Shown here one piece after another: positions 33,641-44,929 of a stretch of DNA of 64,000 nt; positions within the stretch are counted from its first letter, which is position 1, and every line of letters begins with the position of its first letter. A model generated the notes under the pieces. It ran no database searches. It was not told the origin of the DNA and saw only the letters and a program-made list of their open reading frames with translations. The position numbers were made by a program, and so were the translations under genes. Source of the stretch: Macrobrachium rosenbergii (lineage: Eukaryota; Arthropoda; Malacostraca; Decapoda; Palaemonidae); assembly GCF_040412425.1 (NCBI RefSeq), contig NC_089766.1, positions 15,408,508 through 15,472,507 of the forward strand, given 5' to 3'.

Positions 33641-33829
33641 CACACATCGAGGGAGGGTCTGATGTGAAAATTATATGGGCAACTGATAGCTGCGTTTGCG
33701 GCGTTGTTGTCCTCTTGTTGTTGTTGTTGTAGTTGTTGTTGTTGCTGTTAAGCAACGGTCATTGTGGGTGGCTCTTAGTTGTTGCGCTGAATGTGTGTTC
33801 TTTGATTTACGAATGTTGCTGAGTTGGAG

Positions 33830-34122
<293 letters not shown>

Positions 34123-34165
<43 letters not shown>

Positions 34166-34182
34166 GTGTGTGTGTGTGTGTG
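34123..34182. repeat. (TA)n then (TG)n microsatellite
   Basis: About 18 TA units, then about 9 TG units. Confidence 0.93.
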
Positions 34183-34570
34183 TTCGAAACACGGGTCATA
34201 CCGTAATGACTCACACAGTTTCTAAGACCCTGACTGTTACGGTACGCAATACGAACACTGCCCAGGCTAAAATCTAAGCAGAAATTTCAAACCGTTTTAG
34301 AGGAAACTAAATTTTGCGTAAGTGAAGATTAAAGGTCTTGCAAAGACTAAGCCAACATTCAAGCACAGTTTTACAGGTATTTTCGCCTGTTTTGCAAAGT
34401 GCATTTTCTGTATTTTTTTTTTTTTTTGTTCGTCCATTTAAATACATATACCTTTATACAGGCATTACGAAAATCACATATTCAGATAAAACGAATGGAA
34501 AGAATTACATTGGATTGTGCCAGCACGCTTTCATACACAGTCTACGAGTGTATGTGTATGCTTGTGTTAA

Positions 34571-34960
<390 letters not shown>

Positions 34961-35049
34961 AGGCGATGTACATAGCAGATTCACATTGTTTATATTAAGT
35001 CGTATCGTGCAGCAGTGTATGGGATTTAAAAAATCCCATACTGATAATC

Positions 35050-36325
35050 TGTAGTGCTTACGAGAAGACATTTGAAAGCATCCCTAGACCAGTAGCCTAT
35101 CATGGAAGGTCCGTCGTCCCCGTGGCGTTCTCGTTAATGTTTAAGCTAACTGAAATTATTCGTGACCGAAGCGAATGTAGAGTCGATGTTGATGGGGTCT
35201 TGTCAAGTGAAATTGCAGTAAATAGTGGGGTGCTGCAGGGGAATGCTATGTTACTTATGCTGTTTGCCCTTTTCATGAGTTTTATTAGGAAAAGACTAGT
35301 TGGAAATGGAAGAAAGGGTTTAGAGAGGGGTAATAATAGAAACTTGATAGCCTCAGAATACTCAGATGACGCCGTTTTGGTCATCAGATCACCGCAAGTT
35401 TTATAAACCTGCTTAACAGAATGCATAAAAAATCTACAGGATTGGGATTCAAAATTAATCTAAGAAAACAGAAGTAATAAGGACAGATTATGCATAAAGG
35501 GATAAATAACACGAAATGAAGAAGGGATTAATGAGGATGAAATTTTCAGATGTTTAACCATGGCCTGGACTTGGAATTTAGTGAAAGACCTAAAACACGT
35601 AAAACTTCGTCGAGTTTTCTGTATCGTTAATCAAGCCAGAAAAGAGATCTATCTTTCGGTGGTCTCGTTATAATGCGATTATAAACTAACCATGGCCTGG
35701 TGGTGGCCTTAAATAAATAAAAACTAACTGAGGTTAGAGGGCTGCAATTTGGTATGTTTGATGATTGGAGGGTGGATGATCAACATAACCAATTTGCAGC
35801 CCTCAAGCCTCCGTAGTTTTTAAGATCCGATGACGGACAGAAACAGTTCAGACGGACAGACAAAACCGGCACAGTAGTTTTCTTTTACTGAGAACAAAAA
35901 AGCAAATGAGATTTGGAAATCAAATAGCTGAGATTGCATTCAGAAGTAAGGTTATATATAAGTTAGTATGATCTGTACTGTTATAAGGACATGAATCACG
36001 GTATGACAATGAAACCACAACTGAAAGATTTTGTGGATTTAAGACTAAAGCTCTCAGGAGAATGTTAGGGGTTGAATGTCAAGATAGAAATGCAACTATA
36101 AAGGGAGATTACGGAAGTCCTTACGTAGATTAGACAATGAGGAAACGGGGTAGAAGATGGCTGGGACATGTCCAGTTTATCACTCCGGGAAGAATAGTGC
36201 TGCATAATGTCAGCTGGGCTCCTGTGGGCACCAGAAGAGTTGGAAGGTCCAGATTTACATGGATGGCAACTATAAGAGAGGAGGCTGGAGATGAATGGAG
36301 ATTTGTTAAAGATAAAGCGTAGGAA
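35050..36325 (+). pseudogene. Decayed endonuclease/reverse-transcriptase non-LTR element, split by another repeat
   Basis: One frame from about 35056 reads YEKTFESI, IIRDRSECRVDVDGVLSSE, SGVLQGNAMLLMLFALFM and, as the catalytic-loop relic, EYSDDAVLV (in place of YADD), to a stop at 35404. Later frames give IWKSN, FCGFKTKALRRMLGVECQDR and finally RRWLGHVQF ... [14 protein letters not shown] ... [16 protein letters not shown], which is the familiar C-terminal 'W-LGH ... P-G-R ... GRP ... W' series. Numerous stops and frameshifts. Interrupted at about 35560-35900 by repeat family E. Confidence 0.78.
35560..35900 (+). mobile_element. Hairpin-bearing dispersed repeat (family E), copy 1
   Basis: Shared with 40436-40790: CGAGTTTTCTGTA, AGATCTATCTTTCGGTGGTC (TTAGGTGTTC in copy 2), CTCGTTATAAT, CGGTGGTGGC-like, GGCTGCAATTTGGTATGTTT, GGTGGATGATCAACAT, AATTTGCAG, TAGTTTTTAAGAT, GCGGACAGA. 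An internal inverted repeat of about 35-bp arms (35730-35764 with 35777-35812, spacer GGAGGGTGG) can form a long stem. The insertion interrupts the reverse-transcriptase remnant. Confidence 0.85.
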
Positions 36326-36442
36326 AGACATGAAAGTGTCACCTTACCTTGCACGAAGTTAGACGCGACGATGGTGATGGTAACTTGTGAGTGTGTGTGT
36401 ATGTATGTATGTACATATATATACCTACATACATATACACAC

Positions 36443-36449
<7 letters not shown>

Positions 36450-36531
<82 letters not shown>
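36450..36531. repeat. (TA)n microsatellite
   Basis: About 40 TA units, preceded by TGTATGTA and TACATACA-type mixed repeats from 36392. It borders the foldback at 36530-36758. Confidence 0.95.
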
Positions 36532-36535
<4 letters not shown>

Positions 36536-36758
36536 CAATCATGGAGCTACAAATGTCGCTTAATATCAAATTCACGCTACCTCGGGAATATCTCCGACTG
36601 GAGTTGCTGGATAAGTATCTGTGACGGGGGATCGCAACCCGGCAGTACCAATCCATTTATCACTTATAAATTCCCCCAGTGATAATTCCCCATCTGGGAT
36701 ATTCCTGAGGTAGCGTGAATTTGATATTAAGCGATATTTGTAGCTTCATGATTGTATA
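36530..36758. repeat. Foldback island (57-66-bp arms) inside (TA)n
   Basis: Left arm ACAATCATGGAGCTACAAAT ... TATCAAATTCACGCTACCTC pairs with right arm GAGGTAGCGTGAATTTGATA ... ATTTGTAGCTTCATGATTGT at more than 90% identity. The roughly 95-bp spacer carries, on the minus strand, GGGTTGCGATCCCC (36640-36627), a box-B-like element, so this may be an inverted tRNA-SINE tail. Confidence 0.9.
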
Positions 36759-36778
36759 TAAATCACGGTGTGATAAAA

Positions 36779-36899
<121 letters not shown>

Positions 36900-37479
36900 A
36901 ATATATATGACATCATCATATTTTTTTCCATATGTATGTTCAACTGTGACATCATCATATTTTTGTCCGTTTCTTGTGAGACACATCTTTGTTGCTCTTT
37001 TCGACCTCCCTGTGCCCGTTCCTTCCTTTCCTTACATGAATGAGACTGCCTGAGTGACCTCCTACCCTTTCTCAAAGAACACCATTTCTTGGTTCTTTCT
37101 GACCTCTCATTCCTCCCTTCCCATCTCCATTCCATCTTCTCTTCCATATCTCGATGACCTCATCGGTTTTTTGACCTCTTCTTTTCGACGCCGAGACCCT
37201 CGTCATCTCATCGCGACAGTGAAGAGCACCTTTTCAATTCTAACCAATGTATGCGGCATCAGTAATTGAAAGCTTCTAATGGAATTAATTCAGAATAGAC
37301 CCCTCAGGGCTCACTGGAGCAGAGGTGTCGAGGGGAAAAAGGGGAAAAGGAGCTGTGGGGATCGAGGGAGGGAGGGAAGGAGGGGGAGAGAGAGGGAGGG
37401 GTGTCGTGGGTAATCTTGAGGACCCCAATTTAAAAGGGGGCGCTGAGATGGGCTACGTTCGGCGCACTCCACTTTGGAG

Positions 37480-38250
37480 GAGGGAGAAACTATGTTAGAG
37501 GTACCTCATTCTGAAGGAGGGTTCGTCGTGAGGGGCTGTGTCAGAGGTACCTCTTTCTGAAGGAGGGATCGCCTGGTGGAGTTTTGTTCGAGGTACTTCA
37601 TTCTGAAGGAAGGGTCATGGTGACGGGCTATGCTAGCAGTACCTCATTCTGAAGGATGAGTCACCCTTAGCAGCCATGTTAGAGGTACCTCATTCTGAAG
37701 GAGGGGTCGTCTGGAGGAGCTTTGTTAGAGGTACCTCATTCTGAAGAGGGGTCGTCTTGTAGTGCTTTTTAGAGGTAACATCATTCTGAAGGAGGGGTCG
37801 TCTGGTGGAGCTTTGTTAGAGGTACTTCATTCTGAAGGACAAGTCATGGTGAGGGGCTATGTTAGAGGTATCTCTTTTTGAAGGAGGGCTCATCCTGAGG
37901 GAGTGGATCTTCTGATGGTGCTTTGTGAGAGGTACCTCATTCTGAAGAAGGGGTCGTCCTTGTGGTACATTGTTAGATTATCCCTTCTGAAGGAGGAGGA
38001 ATCGGGTAGATGTACATGTTATGAGTGCCCCCAATCGGATAAAGAGCAGTATAGTTTTTTGCTAAGGGCACCCTAATATGAAGGAAGGGCCCTCGGCATT
38101 ACCCAAATCTGAAGGAGGAGATATCATGGGTAACCCCCCAATCTGAAGGAGCAGGTCCCAAGCAGAGATCCTCAGGAGAAGCCCTATCTGCAGAAGGAGG
38201 CCCTAAGTAGGGGGACATCATGAGTGCTTCAGTCTGAAGGGGAGAGAGAG
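37480..38250. repeat. ~57-bp minisatellite 'AGAGGTACCTCATTCTGAAGG', about 12 units
   Basis: Units share GTTAGAGGTACCTCATTCTG, AAGGAGGGGTCGTC and TGGTGGAGCTTT; divergence rises after about 37980, ending in 'ATCTGAAGGAG' variants. Confidence 0.9.
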
Positions 38251-38983
38251 AGAGAGACACTGTCTGGCATCCAAATGAATGCAAATGTATTGACGTGCTC
38301 AGGTGTAGGGCAGAAGTGTATTGAGGAAGTTCGCCTTTGAATAAGAAGTTGTGATAATCAGTGGCGGGGTCGATCATCGAAGGGTGTAAATGGGAAGGTC
38401 ATGTACTTTGAAGAAGTTTTAAGGTTAGCAAGTTATCATTTGTTTATTTTCTAATTCCAGCTTTATTTTTTACTTATCAGTAACACCTTTGGTTTATTTT
38501 TAATATCTGATGACACGTTGATACTGGTATCTGAGATCCTAAAATTGGAAATGTAATTTTATTTTATTAGTATTGTGTTGCATTTTTAATGTTTTCATTG
38601 ATGTCCTAAACACTTTTATGTTAAAAAAAAATAGGCGCTGGGACATGGTGATTTAAGATAGAATTGCAGCATTACGAAAAAGATATAGATTTAAAATTAG
38701 ATCGGATGGAATTTATATAAAAAAAATAAATATAACGATGAATATTCCGAACGTAGCGACTCCGATTCAGTACCTATGAAAATTTTAACAGATAAAAAGA
38801 TATGCAACAAATCATCCGAATGAACATTGATACGAAAGCACGGTTGTTTAAGGTAACCATGTCCCTTGTCCGAAAGATCTCACGCTCTGATGTTGTTAAT
38901 GACAGTGCTGTGGGACAATAAGTAATTAAACTTGCAGAGATTAAACGTAAGTGTGAGCTATCGAAGACATCTTCAGTAGGTTT

Positions 38984-38997
38984 CCATTAGATTTAAC
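38984..38997. other. Target-site duplication, 5' copy
   Basis: CCATTAGATTTAAC, repeated exactly at 40419-40432 after the LINE's CCAT-rich tail. The pair delimits a 5'-truncated LINE insertion. Confidence 0.85.
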
Positions 38998-39001
38998 CGT
39001 C

Positions 39002-40137
39002 GATACAGATCATTTTCCCCTTGCTCTAAGAAGGCAAGAGCTAGGGTTGCGATACGTGGCTAGAATGACAAGTGCTCCCAAAAATCCCTCCTTTCAAATA
39101 CTAAAGGAAACAGACTCTTGAAGTTTTTCTTGTGCAAGAGCTTCTAAACCATTCCTAATTCGACTGAATGAGGATGTTAGGATTAATCATCTTAAATCCC
39201 AGAAAGTCCTGGAAGTAGAACATCCTGTGAATCCTCCATGGCTTACTCCAGAAGCATTAGTATGTAAGAAATTGTTTAATAAAAAGAACTGCACTGGAGA
39301 AGAGATTAGGGGAAAATTCTTAGAGCACGACGTTACCCATGCTAATTACACAAAGATCTATATAGATGGATCAAAGTCAGATAGTGGTGTTGGTGACGCT
39401 GTTATCCTTGGTGATACAGCGTACACGGCTAAATTACCTGACTCTGCATCAATATTTACTGCCAAATTAACAGCCGTAATCTCTGCCCTAGATTTAGTTT
39501 TTCAAAGTAGTGACACTAATTTTGTCATATACTCAGATTCTGAAAGCACTTTAGAAGCTATTAAAAAATTTAATAGCTTTCATCCATTAATTCAGAAAGT
39601 TCAGGAGTGGCTTTTTCGTATCTACTGTCGGCGTAAATCAGTCTCTTTCTGTTGGGTCCCTTCTCACGTGGGGATTCGCGGAAACGAGATGGCAGACGGG
39701 GAAGAGAAAGCTGCTAGTATTTTACCAGAAACCACTTTCAGAAAAGTGTCTCATACAGACCTGAAAGGTCCTATTAGGTCTTATGTTTTAAGTAAATGGC
39801 AAGAAGGGCGGACTTCTCCTCTTCTTGCCAATAATAAAAAGTATAGAAATATTAGAGATAATATACTGCCGTGGTCTTCGTCATTCCAGCTTGACAGACG
39901 AACAGAGGTTATTTTAACCAGGTTAAGGATTGGGCACACTCGTTTAACCCATCAGTTTATTTGAAAAGGAAGCAGCCCTCCAGAGTGTGCTTACTGTGAC
40001 GAGACACTAACAGTGGAGCACATTTTGATGGTCTGCCCCAGATATTTTAACCAGAGAGAAAGGTATTTCCAGGGTAAATCCCTCTCGGATATTTTGGGAG
40101 GTGAAGCAGATACCTCCGCTATCATCTCTCTTTTTTA
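39002..40137 (+). pseudogene. LINE ORF2 C-terminal part: RNase H and CCHC, two in-frame TGA stops
   Basis: A single frame runs DTDHFPLALRRQELGLRY ... through TGA at 39119, then the uninterrupted 245-codon block 39227-39961, TGA at 39962, and continues to TTTTTTAA at about 40135. The RNase H core is visible: YIDGS (Asp), IFTAKL where the catalytic Glu is expected but AAA (Lys, 39464-39466) is present, VIYSDSES (Asp) and WVPSHVGIRGNEMAD (His/Asn/Asp). After the second TGA comes CAYCDETLTVEHILMVC, a C-x2-C-x7-H-x4-C knuckle. No frameshift in 1.1 kb, so the copy is young but inactive. Confidence 0.9.
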
Positions 40138-40349
40138 AAGTGTATAAAAATTTTTTAACGATATTTAATTTTTTTCCTAATATATGTATTGCATCATACA
40201 GACTTTTAATGACATTAAATTTTTTATTGTATGTATATCACATCATTCATTAAGCTTCACATCTCTATTTCATTTATTGGTCACATCGCTTCATTTTATT
40301 TATTAATCATTTCCTTCACTAATTCATAAATTCATTTACCTTACGGGAC

Positions 40350-40404
40350 TGAATGGCCTTCTTGGCCCCATTGCCTGGGCTTTTGCCCTAAATATAATAC
40401 ATCC
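40350..40404 (+). other. LINE 3' tail shared with SINE-like family A
   Basis: GGACTGAATGGCCTTCTTGG, CCCCATTGCCTGGGCTTTTG, CCCTAAATATAAT aligns almost without gaps to the family A tail (GCTGAATGACCTCATAGGTC, CCAGCGCTTGGCCTTTGG, CCTAAATTCTATATTCC). Both end in CCAT/CCATT tracts. Confidence 0.75.
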
Positions 40405-40418
40405 ATCCTTCCATCCAT

Positions 40419-40432
40419 CCATTAGATTTAAC
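40419..40432. other. Target-site duplication, 3' copy
   Basis: CCATTAGATTTAAC; see 38984-38997. The first two C bases could belong to the tail, so the duplication is 12-15 bp. Confidence 0.85.
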
Positions 40433-40435
40433 AAA

Positions 40436-40790
40436 TATAAAATGCGCCGACGAGTTTTCTGTACAGCCGCTACAGCGTATAATCAAGGCCACCGAAAATA
40501 GATCTATCTTTAGGTGTTCTCGTTATAATAATGTACGAGCCGCGGCCCATGAAACTTTAACCACGGCCCGGTGGTGGCATATCCTGTATCGTTGCCAGAA
40601 GCACGATTATGGCTAACTTTAAACTTGAATAAAATAAAAACTGCTGAGGCTAGATGGCTGCAATTTGGTATGTTTGATGACTGGAAGGTGGATGATCAAC
40701 ATACCAATTTGCAGTCCTCTAGCCTCAATAGTTTTTAAGATATGAGTGCGGACAGAAAAAAGTACGGACAGTTTTGTACATTTTTTTTTT
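40436..40790 (+). mobile_element. Hairpin-bearing dispersed repeat (family E), copy 2
   Basis: Longer copy: begins ATGCGCCGACGAGTTTTCTG, includes CCCGGTGGTGGCATATCCTG, and retains the internal stem (40646-40680 with 40692-40726: GAGGCTAG...ATGGCTGCAATTTGGTATG against CATACCAATTTGCAGTCCTC). It lies immediately 3' of the LINE target-site duplication. Confidence 0.87.
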
Positions 40791-40914
40791 TTTTTGCCTG
40801 CCTCTGTTCTTATTTTTGTCTCATATAGTTACTCTGATCTGTGGAAATTTTAATGTCGAATTATGGACAATTTTGGTTCGTAAGAAATGAATGTCAGCAT
40901 TCGGCCGGTATGAA

Positions 40915-40922
40915 TAATAATG

Positions 40923-40963
<41 letters not shown>
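40915..40963. repeat. (AAT)n microsatellite
   Basis: About 16 units. Confidence 0.93.
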
Positions 40964-40965
<2 letters not shown>

Positions 40966-41315
40966 AATCCAGAATTTATCCTCTTGCGATTTTATAATTT
41001 ATTCAGATTTTCTGCTTTTAGCTTTTGTCCCGTATTAGAATTCGGTTGCACGAAATTGCTAATATTTAGGAAATTAATGAAAAGGAAGTTGTATATTTTC
41101 ATATCTAGATCCTAACTGTGGCTTCGTCAGTGGTCTGGTAATTATTCTTTGAATGCTGAATGTGGGGGAGGAGATTGATATGAGCTTGAGATAACGGTCT
41201 CATTGTTTAGTATGACAGATATGACTGGATAATTATAATTATCACCATACTCTCATACTTTTTCCGTTTTAAATAGCAGCTAATTCGAGTGAAATGCACA
41301 CGCAAACATTATACT

Positions 41316-41440
<125 letters not shown>

Positions 41441-41517
41441 GATATATAAAAACTATAAAGTGTAATATATCTTATACATATCCATATATAATGTAGACCG
41501 TTTATACATATAATTTT

Positions 41518-41525
<8 letters not shown>

Positions 41526-41586
<61 letters not shown>
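41526..41586. repeat. (TA)n microsatellite
   Basis: About 30 TA units. Confidence 0.95.
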
Positions 41587-41588
<2 letters not shown>

Positions 41589-41739
41589 AAGACAACATAT
41601 TAAAAACAAAACAAACTTGTATAAATGAGCACAAAAAATAGGCATTAATGTGCGTGTATATGAAAAGACTTAGACTGCTCGCTCCGTAAAAACCAATCAC
41701 GCTTCTATATCGACAGGTAGGCTTATTTCAGGATGCCTT

Positions 41740-42305
41740 CCCCTTTCATTACATTTTCTTTACATTACATTTTCCTTCCATTACATCTTCCTTTCATCAC
41801 CTTTTTCTGTAATTACAGTTACCTTTCGTTACATTTTCCTTTCACGACATTTTTCTTTCATTTTATTTTTCTTTTATTTCATTTCTAAACATTTTTCGTT
41901 ACATTTTCCTTTCATTTTAGTTTTCATTTTTATTACATTTTCCTTCCACTACATTAATATTTTATTACATTAACATTTCGTAACATTTTCTCTTTGTTAC
42001 ATCTTCCTTTCATTACATTTTCTTTTCATCATATTTTTCTTTTATTACATTTTCTTTTCCCTCCAATTGTCTTTCGGTACACTTTTCTTTCGTTACAACT
42101 TTCTTTCATGACATTTTTCTTTCATTACAATTTCTTTTCTGTACACTTTCTTTATATTACATTTTTCTATGATTACATTTTCCTGTCATTACATTTCCAT
42201 TTCATTACAGTTTCCTTACGTTACATCTTCCTTATATTACATCTTCCTGTCATTAAAATTTCCTTATATTTTCGGTTCATTACATTTCAGTCCATTACAT
42301 TTTCT
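41740..42305. repeat. Minisatellite 'TTTCATTACATTTTCC'
   Basis: Degenerate units of 11-16 bp built on CATTACATTTTCCTTT, tens of copies. It ends sharply at the single-copy sequence containing TGACGTCA (42340-42347). Confidence 0.88.
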
Positions 42306-42339
42306 CAGTCCCGCTCCCTGCAGCACCTCGGGGGAACCG

Positions 42340-42347
42340 TGACGTCA
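42340..42347. promoter_or_regulatory. Consensus CRE palindrome TGACGTCA
   Basis: A perfect cAMP-response-element palindrome in a short GC-rich single-copy segment (about 42305-42480). Isolated; function unknown. Confidence 0.3.
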
Positions 42348-42818
42348 TACCTCTCATTTCCGAAAACGCCGCAGTGACAGGCACCAGAACTGTAAGAATA
42401 ACTTTGTTTACATCCCATGCTCCGCTACAGCCATGCTCCAGATGCTCTTGGAGCGTCAGTGTCTGCTAAATCAGGACTAAGTATGCGTGTGTGTGTGTGT
42501 TTGTTTGTTTGCATGTTTGCTTGTGTGCACGCATGAGTGATCTGTGTTTATGTTGAGAATTTTTAACCTTTGAGGAAGAGATCCTCTTGGATGGTTTTCA
42601 GTGGGAGAATTGGATGAGTATGGAATTTTGTTTGTATTTATTTATTGACTGATTTATTATTTTTTTTTTATAAATTTGTTTATTTTGTAAAGAAAGATTT
42701 TTCAAGGGTGTCACATGTTGGGATTTTAAGAAGATAAGCGCTCGTAATACTGTGTTCCTCTCTTTCGCCAACCATTACCATGCACGTCCGTCTGTCCATT
42801 TATTTGCATGAATAGATT

Positions 42819-42821
<3 letters not shown>

Positions 42822-42893
<72 letters not shown>
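42822..42893. repeat. (CT)n microsatellite
   Basis: About 36 CT units. Confidence 0.95.
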
Positions 42894-42896
<3 letters not shown>

Positions 42897-42998
42897 TATC
42901 TTTGTATGTCCCTTCATTTTTGGTCATTTCATCTCTCTTCATCCACCCTTACCGCCGAGTTAGAGTCTCCCATTTGAAGTTTAGACCCATTTAGACGT

Positions 42999-43003
<5 letters not shown>

Positions 43004-43057
<54 letters not shown>
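43004..43057. repeat. (GA)n microsatellite
   Basis: About 26 GA units. Confidence 0.95.
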
Positions 43058-43059
<2 letters not shown>

Positions 43060-43450
43060 GTGGAAATGAACATTAGCCAGATTACACTTGTCCCTTCTTG
43101 CCATTCTTCCCCGATCTTTGGGTTTATTAGCTTAAAATCCTCAGAGGCCGGAATGCCGCTGACCCCTGCGGAGGGAGGTTCCAAGGGCGAGATTCGCTTC
43201 CCCTCGACAGCCCGTCAGGTGCAGCCGAGAGAATGACACCGTGACCTTAACGTCACGGCATTCCTGGGTCGAAACTGCCTTGTTGGGGACGAAAAGACTA
43301 ATGCCGGGGCGGCGGCGTAGGGGAAAACGACCCTTACGGAGGGGCTTCTCGAAAGGCGAGGGTCCCTTGGCGTCCGCGCTGGTAAAAATGCGGTCTTAAC
43401 CCCTCGCGGTCGGTGAGTGGACCAAACCGTCGACTTTACTTAACACCGAC
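43060..43450. other. GC-rich single-copy segment
   Basis: Raised GC and CpG, for example GCCGGGGCGGCGGCGTAGGG at about 43303 and an ACGTCAC half-CRE at about 43250. No gene supported. Confidence 0.35.
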
Positions 43451-43672
43451 AAAACCCTTTAGATGTTTTTGGTTTCATTTCGAACACCACCACCACCACC
43501 AGCAGCAGCAGCAAAAGGAGAGAGAGAGAGAGACAGAGAGAGAGAGAAGAGGGGGGGGGGGAACTGATTTAGGTACGAAAATGGACGGATGTCCATATAT
43601 GAAAAGGGGCAATAGAGAGAAAGAGAATTTTTGAACAGAAAGATGGGCAGATACTCTTATGCGGTGATTTTG

Positions 43673-43674
<2 letters not shown>

Positions 43675-43718
<44 letters not shown>

Positions 43719-43780
43719 AAATATTAAATGACACCCATACGTCATACAGCACTAAAGAGAGAGAGAGAGAGAGAGAGACA
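43675..43780. repeat. Two (GA)n blocks
   Basis: (GA)n at about 43675-43715 and 43757-43778, separated by about 40 bp of unique sequence. Confidence 0.93.
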
Positions 43781-44058
43781 AAAAGCTGTCAAAAAAGAAG
43801 AGAAAAGAGAAAAGAAGAAGCAGAGTCTGTGTATCCGCCTCCAATACCGTATTCCCACAGCACCTGCAGTAATATCGGAAAAAGGGCGGCGCTTGCACCT
43901 CCTCTGGGAGCACATCCCCTGTGGAGGATCCATTCGACCACCAAAGAGCAGGAACCAAAGAGAAACCCGGTTTCTTTGACTTTGTTTGACGGCGGCGCCG
44001 ACCGCAAGCAAACCCGGGCCTAGCTTTTTCGGTATCTTCCCGTCGGCTCTCGTGTCGC

Positions 44059-44091
<33 letters not shown>

Positions 44092-44209
44092 TGTTTGTGG
44101 TTTGTGTGTTTATGTTTGTCCCGGGCAAGGATAAAAGCGTGTGAGGATGGCGCCCTTCAGGGATGGCGTCGCAGCCTTGTCTAAATACTACATGTCCGTG
44201 TCACTTCAA

Positions 44210-44785
44210 ATCTAGTATATAGGATATTCTTTCATAATATTCTGTAGAGCATAGGATATTTCTTAATATTCTGTAGAATATAGGATATTCTTTCATAATA
44301 TTCGGTAGGACATAGGATATTTCATAATATTCTGTAGAATATAGGATATACTTTCATAATATTCTGTAGGATATAAAATATTCTTTCATAATATTCTGTA
44401 GGATATAGGATATTATTTCATAATATTTTGTAGGACATAGGACATTCTTTCATGATATTCTGTAGGATACAGGATATTCTTTCACAATATTCGGTAGGAT
44501 ATAGGATGTTCTTTCATAATATTCTGTAGGATATAGGATATTCTTTCATGATATTCTGTTGGACATAGGATATTCTGTTGTAATATTCTGTAGGATATAG
44601 GATGTTCTTTCATAATATTCTGTAGGACATAGGATATTCTTTCATAATATTCTGTTGGACATAGGATATTCTTTTATGATATTCTGTAGGACATAGGACA
44701 CTCTTTCATAATATTCTGTAGGACATAGGATATTCTTTCATGATATTCTGTAGGATATAGGATATTCTTTCATAATATTCTGTAG
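44210..44785. repeat. 30-bp minisatellite 'ATAGGATATTCTTTCATAAT', about 19 units
   Basis: The unit is approximately ATAGGATATTCTTTCATAAT plus ATTCTGTAGG. Copies are highly homogeneous with occasional ACATAGG and GTTGG variants. Confidence 0.95.
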
Positions 44786-44907
44786 ACGAGGAAGATCTAT
44801 ACACAGAGTTACTGTCCGTAGCAGCAAACCTCCACAGTTTGGATTAAGTAGCTGTGGGTCACAAGGAGGCTTGAAAGACGTTAGAGTTAGAGCGCGGTTT
44901 AATAATT

Positions 44908-44929
44908 AATAATAATAATAATAATAATA
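44908..44929. repeat. Short (AAT)n
   Basis: About seven units. The following stretch to 45180 shows nothing recognisable. Confidence 0.8.

Larger units (their letters stand above)
38998..40418 (+). mobile_element. 5'-truncated LINE insertion with RNase H and zinc knuckle
   Basis: About 1.42 kb between 14-bp target-site duplications. It starts inside the coding region, keeps the reverse-transcriptase/RNase H connector, the RNase H domain and a C-terminal Cys/His motif, then a 3' UTR ending in TTTTGCCCTAAATATAATAC and a (CCAT)n-like tail. This is the signature of target-primed reverse transcription with 5' truncation. RNase-H-bearing LINE clades include I, R1, LOA and Ingi; clade not assigned here. 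Confidence 0.88.

Noticed and set aside
39119..39964. TGA codons as recoding (selenocysteine or readthrough) signals
   Set aside because: A 5'-truncated LINE copy with a lost RNase H Glu is dead in any case; random decay is the simpler explanation.
44210..44785. 30-bp repeats as a CRISPR array
   Set aside because: Head-to-tail tandem units without spacers; an ordinary minisatellite.
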